A stretch of DNA of 64,000 bases from Clostridium sp. UBA4548 (GTDB taxonomy: Bacteria > Bacillota > Clostridia > Clostridiales > Clostridiaceae): positions 320,716 to 384,715 of the forward strand of contig NZ_DGLI01000021.1 of assembly GCF_002387895.1 (NCBI RefSeq), read 5' to 3'. Shown in pieces: positions 8,780 through 17,242 of the stretch. Numbering within the stretch: position 1 is the stretch's first letter; every line of letters starts with the position of its first letter. A model generated the notes under the pieces. That model was given only the letters and a program-made list of their open reading frames with translations, ran no database searches and was not told the origin of the DNA. The position numbers and the translations under genes are program-made.

Positions 8780-9538
8780 ATGGAAGCAATTATAAAATTG
8801 AGAAGAAAAATGTGGATAATAATAGTTTTATTATTAGGAACAGTAATTATAATGAGTGGCTTGAATTATTTTACAGAAGGAGCCTTTAAGCCAGTGGCAA
8901 AAACACTTCCTATATACTCAGTAGATATGAAAGAAAAAAAGGTAGCTTTAACCTTTGATGCAAGTTGGGGTACTGATAAAACTGAGAGCATCTTGAATAC
9001 CTTAGATAAGTACAATATAAAGGCAACTTTTTTTCTAGTAGGGGGATGGTGTGATGAGTACCCAGAGGTAGTTAAGGAGATTGCAAAAAGGGGCCATGAA
9101 ATAGGAAATCATTCTAACAAACATCCTAATTTTACTTCAATCTCTAAGGAAAGAATAATAAAAGAATTAGAAGTTACTAATGCAAAAATATTAGAGCTAA
9201 CAGGTAATATGCCTAAATTGTTTAGGTTTCCAGAAGGAGCATATAATGACTTAGCTGTAGAAACTATTGAAAAAGCAGGACTTAAAACTATTCAGTGGAA
9301 TGTAGATAGTTTAGACTGGAAGGGCTATGGTACTGAGAAGGAATATAAGAATGTAGTGAAAAATGTAGAGCCTGGTTCAATTGTGCTATTTCATATTGAT
9401 GGAAAATATACACCTGAAACCTTACCTCAAGTACTAGAAACTTTGAAGAAGGATGGTTATGAATTTGTTAAGGTATCAGACCTTTTATTAAAGGAAGAAT
9501 GCTATTTAAATAATGAAGGCAGGCAAATGAAGAAATAG
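8780..9538 (+). CDS. pdaB: Polysaccharide deacetylase family protein, PdaB-like
   Basis: This 252-residue NodB-fold protein has one N-terminal membrane segment (residues 11-29). Motif 1 is TFDASWG at 58-64, motif 2 has H111 and H115 in HSNKHPN, and motif 3 is RFPEG. The usual second aspartate of TFDD (metal-binding) is replaced by Ala61. That is typical of the PdaB sporulation subgroup, needed for late spore development in Bacillus, where deacetylase activity is doubtful. The start follows GGGGGGAG. Context gives no further hint beyond other spore genes in the window. Confidence 0.8.
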   Translation: MEAIIKLRRKMWIIIVLLLGTVIIMSGLNYFTEGAFKPVAKTLPIYSVDMKEKKVALTFDASWGTDKTESILNTLDKYNIKATFFLVGGWCDEYPEVVKEIAKRGHEIGNHSNKHPNFTSISKERIIKELEVTNAKILELTGNMPKLFRFPEGAYNDLAVETIEKAGLKTIQWNVDSLDWKGYGTEKEYKNVVKNVEPGSIVLFHIDGKYTPETLPQVLETLKKDGYEFVKVSDLLLKEECYLNNEGRQMKK

Positions 9539-9718
9539 AATGAATTTTTAAAAAATTTATCTTGTAATCTGTTCATAAATATTTTATAATTTTAAATATA
9601 GGAAATTGGGGAACTTACAAAGATGCAATAATTTTCACTAATTTGGTATATTTCCCTTAATTGAGAAATATAAATGTAGTGAAAATGTATTAAAGAACTA
9701 AGGGAAAGAGGGGTTACA

Positions 9719-10423
9719 ATGGACAATGTTATGTTAAACAACAAAATTTATTTAGAGGGTAAAGTGATTTCAGAATTACAGTTTAGCCATGAAATGTATG
9801 GTGAGGGGTTTTATAACTTTAATTTTGAGGTTCAAAGATTAAGTGATGCTACAGATGTTTTAATCATTACAGTTTCAGAAAGACTTATTACAGGGATGGA
9901 TGTAAGCATTGGTAGTGAGCTTATAGTAGAAGGACAGTTAAGATCTTACAATAAGTTTGTAGATGGTTCAAACAGACTAATTCTTACGGTGTTTGCAAGA
10001 GATGTAAGAGAATTAAAGGAAAGAAGCAAAAATCCAAACCAAATATTCTTAGATGGATTTATATGTAAAGCACCAGTTTATAGGACAACTCCTTTTGGAC
10101 GTGAAATTGCAGATATGCTTTTAGCAGTTAATAGATTATATAATAAGTCAGACTATATTCCAACTATAGCATGGGGCAGGAACTCAAGATTCTGTAAGAG
10201 CTTAGAAGTTGGAGATAATATAAGAATTTGGGGAAGATTACAAAGTAGAGAGTATCAAAAGAAGGTTTCTGATACAGAGGTTGTTAAGAAAATAGCCTAT
10301 GAAGTATCTATTTCTAAAATGGAAAGAGTTACTGATGAAAATAGGGACAATATAACAGAAATTCAAATAGGCGAAAATTGCACAATTGATTCTTTAGATA
10401 TTAATATGGAAGATGCAGTTTAA
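9719..10423 (+). CDS. Single-stranded DNA-binding-like protein with two OB folds
   Basis: The product is 234 residues. Residues 5-100 and 106-205 each read as an SSB-type OB fold: N-K-I-Y-L-E-G-K-V in the first repeat and N-Q-I-F-L-D-G-F-I in the second, each followed by a beta-strand pattern with later G-x-R-L/I-x-V-E/W-G-x-L/R blocks. Ordinary SSB has one OB fold and an acidic DDDIPF tail. Here the tail is acidic but lacks that motif. It is therefore probably a clostridial paralogue rather than the replication SSB. Monocistronic, with an AAAGAGGGG ribosome binding site. Confidence 0.65.
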   Translation: MDNVMLNNKIYLEGKVISELQFSHEMYGEGFYNFNFEVQRLSDATDVLIITVSERLITGMDVSIGSELIVEGQLRSYNKFVDGSNRLILTVFARDVRELKERSKNPNQIFLDGFICKAPVYRTTPFGREIADMLLAVNRLYNKSDYIPTIAWGRNSRFCKSLEVGDNIRIWGRLQSREYQKKVSDTEVVKKIAYEVSISKMERVTDENRDNITEIQIGENCTIDSLDINMEDAV

Positions 10424-10431
10424 GTAGAATG

Positions 10432-10550
10432 TAGGCTTCTAGGATAAAGTTTTATCTTTCTCATCATGAATTCATGATGAATAAGGTCATTTTTAAAGCC
10501 TTAAGGGAACCAAGGTGAACTAGGTATAAGTTAAGTATTGATTTTGGTTC
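10432..10550 (+). repeat. Dispersed intergenic repeat, family 3, copy 1
   Basis: Shared blocks with 52228-52325 are TAGGCTTC, then GCCTTAAGGGAAC, AAGGT, TATAAGTTAAGTA and TTTGGTTC. GAACCAA near 10507 pairs with TTGGTTC near 10544. An exact 20-base palindrome, TCATCATGAATTCATGATGA, is at 10461-10480 in this copy only. The unit sits directly after the stop codon of the preceding gene. Confidence 0.5.
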
Positions 10551-10555
10551 AATAA

Positions 10556-10590
10556 TAAAGGATATTTAGATTTTCTAAATATCCTTTATT
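10556..10590. terminator. Bidirectional terminator between the ssb-like gene and dapH
   Basis: AAAGGATATTTAG and CTAAATATCCTTT pair around ATTTT and are followed by TATTTTT. The A-rich 5' flank also makes it serve the convergent dapH. Confidence 0.8.
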
Positions 10591-10592
10591 TT

Positions 10593-11303
10593 TTATTTTC
10601 TTAAATCATCTAAAAGCTCGGTTTTACTCTTAGTTTTGTCATCTACATGTTTTATTATTTTTGCAGGAGAACCAGCAACTACTACATTTTCAGGAACGTC
10701 ACTAGTAACTATAGCACCTGCTGCAACAACTGAGTTAGCACCAATTTTTACACCTTCTAAAATCACAGCATTAGCACCGATGAGTACGTTGTCCCCTATA
10801 ATGCATGGCTCTTTGCTTGGTGGTTCAAGAACTCCAGCAACTACTGCTCCAGCACCAAGATGAACTCTTTTTCCAAGTTTTCCTCTTGCACCTACAACAG
10901 CATTCATATCAACCATGGTTTCTTCACCGATTTCAGCACCAATATTTATTACTGCTCCCATCATGATAACTGCATTTTTGCCTATGGAAACTCTATCTCT
11001 AATTATGGCACCTGGTTCAATTCTTGCCTCTATATTACGTAGATCAAGCATAGGAATTGCAGAATTTCTTCTATCATGCTCCACTTTAAAGTGGTTTATT
11101 TTATCCTTGTTATTTTCTAAAAAGGAATTAACCTCTTCACTATCTCCAAATAATATGTAAAAGTTTCCTTCACCAAAGTATTGAATATTTCCAAAAGCAC
11201 AATCTTTTAAGTTGCCGCTTATGTACACTTTTACGGGAGTAGACTTTTTAGATTCTTTAATAAATTTTGCTAATTGATAAGGGTCAGTTAAATTGTATTC
11301 CAT
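10593..11303 (-). CDS. dapH: 2,3,4,5-tetrahydropyridine-2,6-dicarboxylate N-acetyltransferase
   Basis: The 236-residue enzyme acetylates tetrahydrodipicolinate in the acetylase branch of diaminopimelate/lysine synthesis. The N-terminal 85 residues are the DapH-specific domain. Residues 95-205 are a left-handed beta helix of hexapeptide repeats ([LIV]-G-x-x-x-x), and the C-terminus has VPENVVVAGSPAKIIK. The ATG at 11303 is preferred because AAAGGAGAG lies nine bases ahead. A longer GTG start would place the site inside the gene. It is unlinked from but near the other dap genes, and a family 1 repeat lies upstream. Confidence 0.93.
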   Translation of the reverse strand: MEYNLTDPYQLAKFIKESKKSTPVKVYISGNLKDCAFGNIQYFGEGNFYILFGDSEEVNSFLENNKDKINHFKVEHDRRNSAIPMLDLRNIEARIEPGAIIRDRVSIGKNAVIMMGAVINIGAEIGEETMVDMNAVVGARGKLGKRVHLGAGAVVAGVLEPPSKEPCIIGDNVLIGANAVILEGVKIGANSVVAAGAIVTSDVPENVVVAGSPAKIIKHVDDKTKSKTELLDDLRK

Positions 11304-11491
11304 ATAATTCTCTCCTTTCACATTATAAGTATTCTTAAAGAATTCAGGTTTTATACAGATGTAAACATGATATTTATAGGTAATTGACCATATTATCCAG
11401 TGATTTACTTCCTATATAATAGAAAGAATTTAAAGTGTCGGATAAGTTAGTTTTACTATAGATATCTAAAAATGGATTTTCTATGGTAGTA

Positions 11492-11606
11492 TATAAGTTG
11501 CAACAGTATTCCTAAACTACTTAATAAATTAAAAGCAACTTATATGAAAGAGAATGCAAAAGTAGGTTTATTATTAGTGTAGTTTCTTTATTGCATTCTA
11601 TATATA
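11492..11606 (+). repeat. Dispersed two-hairpin intergenic repeat, family 1, copy B
   Basis: This is the best preserved copy. AAGTTGC at the 5' end pairs with GCAACTT, and GAATGCAA pairs with TTGCATTC, giving two clear hairpins in tandem. It lies between the divergent dapH and cobO genes, about 190 bases upstream of dapH and 260 upstream of cobO. Confidence 0.65.
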
Positions 11607-11865
11607 TTAGATAAAACCATTATATTTTTCTGTATAATTGGAATAATTTATTATAAATGTTATAATTGTATAATGCAATAGATAATCTTATTTTTAAGAA
11701 ATAATTTACTAAGTTTATCTATTTAAAGGGAGCTAAAATTAGCACTTTATTCATGTGTAAGATTAAGGTGGCTCTCATAAGACTTTGTAGGTAAATAGCA
11801 TAAATATTTATCTTTGAAGTCTATAAATTAATATAATTATTGATTTATTTTAGGAGGTATAAAAA
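11607..11865. other. cobO upstream region
   Basis: AT-rich. A hairpin with arms GGGAGCTA near 11729 and TGGCTCTC near 11769 can form using G-T pairs. No cobalamin riboswitch consensus (B12 box) was found here. Confidence 0.3.
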
Positions 11866-12405
11866 ATGGGAAAGTTATCAAAAGGATACATACAAATATA
11901 CACTGGAGATGGTAAGGGAAAAACTACTGCAGCAGTTGGTCTTGCTACAAGAGCAGCTGGAAATGAGTACATGGTTACAATGGTACAATTTCTTAAAGGT
12001 GGTGCTACTGGAGAACTTCATAGTGCAAAGAGACTTGACCCTTACTTTAATATTTATAGATTTGAGAAACCAAGAGGATTTTTCTGGACTCTTAATGAGG
12101 AACAAAAGGCTGAGTTAAAAGAAGAAATTCAGGAAGCATATAATTTTTGCTTAAAGCAATTAGAAGATAAAACTTGTGATATTTTAATTATGGATGAGGT
12201 TATGGGAGCACTATCTAATAAATTGCTAACAGAAGAACAAATACTGCATCTTATGGATAAAAAGCCTGAAGATATAGAACTTGTTATGACAGGAAGAAAT
12301 GTACCAGAGAGAATTGTAGAAAAAGCAAATCTTGTTACTGAAATGAAGGATATAAAGCATTATTTTAATGAAGGTGTTCCAGCTAGAAAAGGAATTGAAT
12401 TTTAA
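11866..12405 (+). CDS. cobO: Cob(I)yrinic acid a,c-diamide adenosyltransferase
   Basis: The 179-residue CobO/BtuR-type enzyme transfers the adenosyl group from ATP to reduced corrinoid to make the adenosylcobalamin form. The P-loop is GDGKGKTT at residues 14-21. The family also shows KGG after MVQFL, and DEV in the LIMDEVMGAL Walker-B-like strand. Length is normal. The start has GGAGGT nine bases upstream. It ends 13 bases before the aminotransferase gene and is likely co-transcribed with it, although no metabolic link is obvious. No other cobalamin genes lie nearby. Confidence 0.93.
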   Translation: MGKLSKGYIQIYTGDGKGKTTAAVGLATRAAGNEYMVTMVQFLKGGATGELHSAKRLDPYFNIYRFEKPRGFFWTLNEEQKAELKEEIQEAYNFCLKQLEDKTCDILIMDEVMGALSNKLLTEEQILHLMDKKPEDIELVMTGRNVPERIVEKANLVTEMKDIKHYFNEGVPARKGIEF

Positions 12406-12418
12406 GAGGTAAAATAAT

Positions 12419-13573
12419 ATGGAGAATATATTCTCAAAGAATGTAGAAAGTATTGAAATTTCAGGAATAAGAAAGTTTTTTAATAAAGTAGCTCATCATC
12501 CAGGTGCCATTTCTCTAACCTTAGGTGAGCCAGATTTTAAGATTCCTAAGGAAATTAAAGAGGCTATGAAAAAGGCAATAGATGAAGATAAGACTACCTA
12601 TACTCCTAACGCAGGAATTTTACAGTTAAGACAAGGTATTTCAGATTACCTTTTGAAAAATTCTATAAGGTATAATGAGAATGAAATTTGTGTTACTGTG
12701 GGAGGCAGCGAGGCTCTTTTATGTGCCTATAAGGCACTTTTAAATGAAGGAGATAAAGTGTTAGTTCCAGCTATTGGCTATCCCGCCTACGAAAGCTGTG
12801 GCAAACTAGTAGGAGCAGAGGTATTAACCTATAAATTGAAGGAGGATTTTTCTCTTGATATAGACAGTATAAAAGAGATAATAAATAAGGAACATCCTAA
12901 AGTATTAATAGTTTCTTTCCCTTCAAATCCTACAGGGGCAATAATGACAGAGAAAGATAGGAATGAACTTCATGCTTTACTTAAAGATGAAGAGATTCTA
13001 ATTATAAGCGATGAGATATATAGTGCTATATGTTTTGAAGAATATTATTCTATTAGTCAATGTGAAGATATAAAGGAAAAGGTAATATTAGTAAGTGGAT
13101 TTTCTAAGATGTTCTCCATGACAGGTATTAGAGTAGGGTATATTTGTGCTACTGAGAAACTTATGAGTAGTATTATTAAAGTGCATCAGTATAATGTATC
13201 TTGTGCACCATCTATAGGTCAATATGGGGCCTTAGCTGGACTGGAAAATTCTCTTTATCATTGTGAGCTTATAAAAGAACAGTTTCAAATCAGAAAAGAA
13301 TACGTTTATCAGCGATTGAAAAGTATGGGATTAAGAGTAGAATTGCCTAAAGGGGCATTTTATATATTTCCATCAATAAATAAGTTTAACCTGAGTAGTG
13401 AAGAGTTTTGTGAAAAGTTGTTAGAAAATAAAAAAGTTGCTATTGTACCTGGCTCTGCTTTTGGAGTAGGGGGAGAGGGATATATTAGGATTTCCTACTG
13501 TTATAGCATGGAAAGTTTAAAAATAGCCCTAGATGGTTTAGAAGAGTTTATAAAGGAACTATCAAAGAAATAG
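12419..13573 (+). CDS. patA: PLP-dependent class I/II aminotransferase, N-acetyl-LL-DAP aminotransferase type
   Basis: This 384-residue fold-type I aminotransferase has the PLP lysine K230 in SGFSKMFSMTG, FPSNPTG for substrate carboxylate binding, and SDEIY with the PLP-pyridine aspartate. The close DapH, DapB, DapA and Asd genes make PatA, the transaminase of the acetylase DAP pathway, the best guess. A generic aspartate or aromatic aminotransferase is possible. The deacetylase DapL that would complete the branch is not in this window. It starts 13 bases after cobO with AAGAGGT upstream and ends at a bidirectional terminator. Confidence 0.75.
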   Translation: MENIFSKNVESIEISGIRKFFNKVAHHPGAISLTLGEPDFKIPKEIKEAMKKAIDEDKTTYTPNAGILQLRQGISDYLLKNSIRYNENEICVTVGGSEALLCAYKALLNEGDKVLVPAIGYPAYESCGKLVGAEVLTYKLKEDFSLDIDSIKEIINKEHPKVLIVSFPSNPTGAIMTEKDRNELHALLKDEEILIISDEIYSAICFEEYYSISQCEDIKEKVILVSGFSKMFSMTGIRVGYICATEKLMSSIIKVHQYNVSCAPSIGQYGALAGLENSLYHCELIKEQFQIRKEYVYQRLKSMGLRVELPKGAFYIFPSINKFNLSSEEFCEKLLENKKVAIVPGSAFGVGGEGYIRISYCYSMESLKIALDGLEEFIKELSKK

Positions 13574-13581
13574 AAATTATT

Positions 13582-13631
13582 TAAAAAACCACTAAAGATT
13601 AACTCCAAGTTAATTTTTAGTGGTTTTTATT
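13582..13631. terminator. Bidirectional terminator between patA and dapB
   Basis: AAAAACCACTAAA pairs with TTTTAGTGGTTTTT; an inner stem ATTAACT/AGTTAAT extends it. The T-run on each side serves the two convergent genes. Confidence 0.85.
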
Positions 13632-13637
13632 ATTTAA

Positions 13638-14390
13638 CTAGATTTTTACTACATCCTCCATAGAGTAGAGACCTTTCTCTTTACCATATATGAATAGGCA
13701 AGCTCGTATAGCACCTACAGCAAAGACTTCTCTAGAAATTGCAGAGTGTTTAATCTCTATTACCTCACCTTGCCCAGCGAAAATTACTTCGTGATCTCCA
13801 ATGATGTTTCCTCCACGGACAGCATGAACACCAATCTCTTTATGATGTCTCTTGGAAATACCTTCTCTTCCATGAACTAAAAGAGTTTCTTCTTCAATAG
13901 AATTTCTAATTGTATTAGCAAGTAGTAGAGCAGTTCCACTTGGGGAATCTACCTTTTGGTTATGATGTTTTTCAATTATCTCAATATCGAAATCCTTATA
14001 AAGTAAATTACTTAAATTTTTTAACAAATTGTTAATTATATTAACTCCAATAGACATGTTAGCAGAATAGAACACGGGAATATATTCTTTTAAAGCTTTA
14101 ATCATAGCAACTTGTTCTATTGAGTAACCAGTTGTACAAAAGATAACAGCCTTATTGTTTTTTATTGCATAACTAGAAATTTCTTCGAAGGCATCTGGAC
14201 GGGAAAAGTCTAAGATTACATCTATATCTTTAGTACATTCTGAAATAGAGGTGAAAACTGGATATCCAAAAGGGGAATCAGTGTTTTTATCTACTCCAGC
14301 AGCAATAACAATATCTTCAAATTTTTTTATTGCTGAAGATATCATAGTGCCCATTTTACCGTTACAGCCTACTAAAAGGACTTTTATCAT
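13638..14390 (-). CDS. dapB: 4-hydroxy-tetrahydrodipicolinate reductase
   Basis: The 250-residue NAD(P)H enzyme makes tetrahydrodipicolinate from the DapA product. The N-terminal Rossmann motif is LLVGCNGKMG. The catalytic block EKHHNQKVDSPSGTA is at residues 140-154. Length is usual for Firmicutes. The start ATG overlaps the dapA region by a GGAGG that lies across the dapA stop, so the two genes are translationally close. It is third in the order asd-dapA-dapB on the minus strand. Confidence 0.97.
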   Translation of the reverse strand: MIKVLLVGCNGKMGTMISSAIKKFEDIVIAAGVDKNTDSPFGYPVFTSISECTKDIDVILDFSRPDAFEEISSYAIKNNKAVIFCTTGYSIEQVAMIKALKEYIPVFYSANMSIGVNIINNLLKNLSNLLYKDFDIEIIEKHHNQKVDSPSGTALLLANTIRNSIEEETLLVHGREGISKRHHKEIGVHAVRGGNIIGDHEVIFAGQGEVIEIKHSAISREVFAVGAIRACLFIYGKEKGLYSMEDVVKI

Positions 14391-14391
14391 G

Positions 14392-15282
14392 TTAATCCTC
14401 CTTTATGTGGATATTATAATTTTTAAGTTCAGCTTTCAATACTTTTAATGTATCCTCAGCCATATCTACAAGCGGTAGCCTTAATTTACCTGGATTTTTC
14501 CCCATTAGATTTAATGCAGTTTTTACAGGGATAGGATTTGTTTCTATAAATAAAGCATTAGTTAGAGGAATAGTTTTTAAAAATAATTCTTGAGATCTTT
14601 TAATTTCTCCATTCATGAAAAGTTCACAAATGTCATGGACATCCTTAGGAATTATATTAGCAAGCACTGAGATTATTCCAATTCCACCGATAGCTAAAGT
14701 TGGTAAAATTTCATTGTCATTGCCTGAATAAATATCCAACTTATCACCACATAAAGCTTTAATTTCAGCAACTTGACTGATGTTTCCACTTGCTTCTTTT
14801 ACAGCAGTAATATTTGGAATTTTACATAACTCATAAAGAGCTTTAGGTGTAATGTTCATACCAGTTCTAGAAGGCACGTTATAAACTACTATTGGAGTGT
14901 TAACACTACCAGCAATTGCTTTAAAATGTTCGATTAATCCTTTTGCAGAAGTTTTATTATAGTAAGGATTTATAACTAATAAACCGTCAGCGCCAACACT
15001 TTCTGCATATTTACTCATTTCTATAGATGCAGCAGTGTTATTAGAACCTGTACCAGCAATAACAGGAATACGTTTATTAACTGTATCAACAACAAATTTA
15101 ATAGTTTCTCTTCTTTCAGACTCACTCATAGTGGAAGCTTCGCCAGTGGTACCACACACGATGATGGCATCAGTTTTATTTTCTATATGCCATTCTACCA
15201 ATTCTCTTAATTTATCAAAATCAACACCATTTTCCTTGAATGGAGTAACAATAGCAACTCCAGAGCCTTTAAAAATACTCAT
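14392..15282 (-). CDS. dapA: 4-hydroxy-tetrahydrodipicolinate synthase
   Basis: The 296-residue TIM barrel condenses pyruvate with aspartate semialdehyde. The Schiff-base lysine is K162 in AVKEASGN. GTTGE is at 44-48, and the catalytic tyrosine lies in VVYNVPSRTG (Y134). The ATG at 15282 has GAAGGGAAGG in front; an upstream TTG would sit inside that site. The gap to asd is 157 bases, so a separate promoter for dapAB is possible. No lysine riboswitch was recognised. Confidence 0.97.
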   Translation of the reverse strand: MSIFKGSGVAIVTPFKENGVDFDKLRELVEWHIENKTDAIIVCGTTGEASTMSESERRETIKFVVDTVNKRIPVIAGTGSNNTAASIEMSKYAESVGADGLLVINPYYNKTSAKGLIEHFKAIAGSVNTPIVVYNVPSRTGMNITPKALYELCKIPNITAVKEASGNISQVAEIKALCGDKLDIYSGNDNEILPTLAIGGIGIISVLANIIPKDVHDICELFMNGEIKRSQELFLKTIPLTNALFIETNPIPVKTALNLMGKNPGKLRLPLVDMAEDTLKVLKAELKNYNIHIKED

Positions 15283-15439
15283 ATATAACCTTCCCTTCAA
15301 TATTTGTTATATCTGACTTTCAGTCCTTTAGATTTTTGGTATAAAATTTGGTTATTCAACTTTTTATTCAATATAATCAGAGGGGAATAATGTGTAATTA
15401 TAGCCCTATTATTTTTGTGAATTGATAAGCCTACAGTAT

Positions 15440-16438
15440 CTATATTAGGCCAGTTTTGATAAAGGTTTCTGCGATTTGAACAGCATTCAGAGCAGCACCT
15501 TTTCTTATATTATCAGCTACTACCCAAAGATTAATACCGTTATCCAAGCTAAAATCTCTTCTTATTCTACCAATATAAACTTCATCTTTCCCTTCTACAT
15601 GAAGTGGCATAGGATAGATGTTGTTCTTTGTGTCATCCATTAACACTATTCCCTGTGAATTATTATACAGGTTCAAAACATCCTCTAAGTTGAATTCCTT
15701 TTCCAATTCTACATTAATACTTTCACTATGACCATGAACAACAGGGACTCTAACAGTGGTTGCAGTAACTTTCAGCTTGTCATCATGCAAAATTTTTCTG
15801 GTTTCCTCAATCATCTTCATTTCTTCTTTAGTGTATCCATTATCTAAAAATACATCAATTTGAGGAATAACATTATAAGCGATGGGGTGCTGAAACTTTT
15901 TAGGGGCTTCCCCAGAAATCCCATTTTTTAAATCATTAAAGCCACCAAGTCCTGCACCCGATACAGCCTGATAGGTTGAATAAACAATTCTTCTAATACC
16001 ATATTTACCAATGAGTGGCTTAAGGGCAACCACAGCTTGAATAGTAGAACAATTTGGATTTGCAATAATACCTTTGTGCCATTTTAAATCCTCAGAGTTT
16101 ACTTCAGGGACAACTAACGGTACCTTTGGATCCATTCTCCAAGCACTACTATTATCAATTACAATAGCACCATGCTGAGCAAATAGGGGAGCAAATTTAA
16201 GACTAGTATCGCCACCAGCAGAAAATAGTGCAAAATCTAGCTTTTTATTTACTATATTATCTTCTTTCAATTCTTCTACTATTACTTCTTCTCCTTTAAA
16301 AGTAAGCTTAGTACCCGCAGACCGACTAGAAGAGAAAAAGTATATATTATCTATTGGAAAGTTTCTTTCTTCTAATATAGATACAAATTGTCTTCCAACC
16401 ATTCCAGTAGCTCCAACTACAGCAACATTATATTTCAA
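15440..16438 (-). CDS. asd: Aspartate-semialdehyde dehydrogenase
   Basis: The 332-residue enzyme reduces aspartyl phosphate to the semialdehyde. The protein opens with a Rossmann VVGATGMVG, and the catalytic cysteine is C130 in NPNCSTIQ. SGAGLGGF and the H in VPVVHGHSE are also present. TTG at 16438 is chosen because AAGGAG ends nine bases before it; the upstream GTG at 16447 abuts the site with no spacing. A perfect 20-bp inverted repeat lies just upstream. Confidence 0.96.
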   Translation of the reverse strand: MKYNVAVVGATGMVGRQFVSILEERNFPIDNIYFFSSSRSAGTKLTFKGEEVIVEELKEDNIVNKKLDFALFSAGGDTSLKFAPLFAQHGAIVIDNSSAWRMDPKVPLVVPEVNSEDLKWHKGIIANPNCSTIQAVVALKPLIGKYGIRRIVYSTYQAVSGAGLGGFNDLKNGISGEAPKKFQHPIAYNVIPQIDVFLDNGYTKEEMKMIEETRKILHDDKLKVTATTVRVPVVHGHSESINVELEKEFNLEDVLNLYNNSQGIVLMDDTKNNIYPMPLHVEGKDEVYIGRIRRDFSLDNGINLWVVADNIRKGAALNAVQIAETFIKTGLI

Positions 16439-16460
16439 TTTTATCACTCCTTAAAAGTTC

Positions 16461-16509
16461 TATAATATATTATATAACTTCGGGGAATAAAGTTATATAA
16501 TATATTATA
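16461..16509. promoter_or_regulatory. Perfect 20-bp inverted repeat upstream of asd
   Basis: 16461-16480 is the exact reverse complement of 16490-16509 with a 9-base G-rich loop (CGGGGAATA). The arms consist of TATAATATATTATATAACTT. On the minus strand this lies 22-71 bases before the asd start codon, and TATAAT within the arm could be the -10 element. It is either an operator or a leader hairpin. Confidence 0.6.
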
Positions 16510-17242
16510 AAAATTTCTTTAATATTAATGTATGTCTATGTTTATTGGTGTGCTATAGGTTTTTGGTTTCAGCTTTATTTTGTTGATTTTTAAAGTTCTT
16601 AAGAAAGTAATCTAGATTTATTGTGACTTCTGTGCTTATTTTATTCATATTTATAGAGGCAAATCTTAAAACCTACATTATATAGGTAATAAGAATAAGA
16701 GTGCATAAAGTAATATAGAAATTAAAGGTAATTTAGATGCTATTTAGGTGTTAAGAAGTATTTGTAAACAATATTTAAATTCATAATAAAACAACAATGT
16801 ATGGAATAATATTTATACAAGCAATAAATTAATGCATAAATATTGTTATAAAATCTAACCCTATAAGTAAATATAATTAAATTATAAATTGTTCAAAAAA
16901 AGTTCATGAAATGGTATACATTAAGCACTTATTATACGACAAAATAGTTTGACAACTTACAAGTGTCTATGATAATATTATAAAAAATGAATTTTAGATA
17001 TTGCATTACTTCAAAATTCATATTGTTCTATAACTTACTAAAGAGATAACAGGAAATTTACTAAGGAAATTTATTAAGTGTGATTTGGAAATTCAACTAT
17101 TTTTTTTGCATGATTTTAATAGGATTATAAATTTCAAGAAAATTATGTAACTTATTTAAAATTGTCAAAATATTTCAAAGTTAATAAGTATTTGAATTTA
17201 TCTTACATACTTAAGAAAACAAAAAACTAAGGGGGAATTTTA
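16510..17242. other. Long intergenic region between asd and the opp operon
   Basis: Over 700 AT-rich bases hold the divergent promoters. The best plus-strand candidate is TTGACA at 16949-16954 with TAATAT at 16973-16978 (18-base spacer). The rest has no gene-like frame and no recognised repeat. Confidence 0.4.
16949..16978 (+). promoter_or_regulatory. Candidate promoter of the opp operon
   Basis: TTGACA then TAATAT with 18 bases between. It would give a leader of about 260 bases before oppA, so regulation in the leader is possible. Confidence 0.5.

Noticed and set aside
11607..11865. Cobalamin riboswitch ahead of cobO
   Set aside because: The B12 box and long stem pattern were not found.
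11840..12118. Overlapping frame at the start of cobO
   Set aside because: The CobO frame has the P-loop and a proper ribosome site; the other frame does not.
15283..16600. Lysine riboswitch (L box) for asd or dapA
   Set aside because: No L-box consensus on the minus strand; only a palindrome and short AT-rich leaders.
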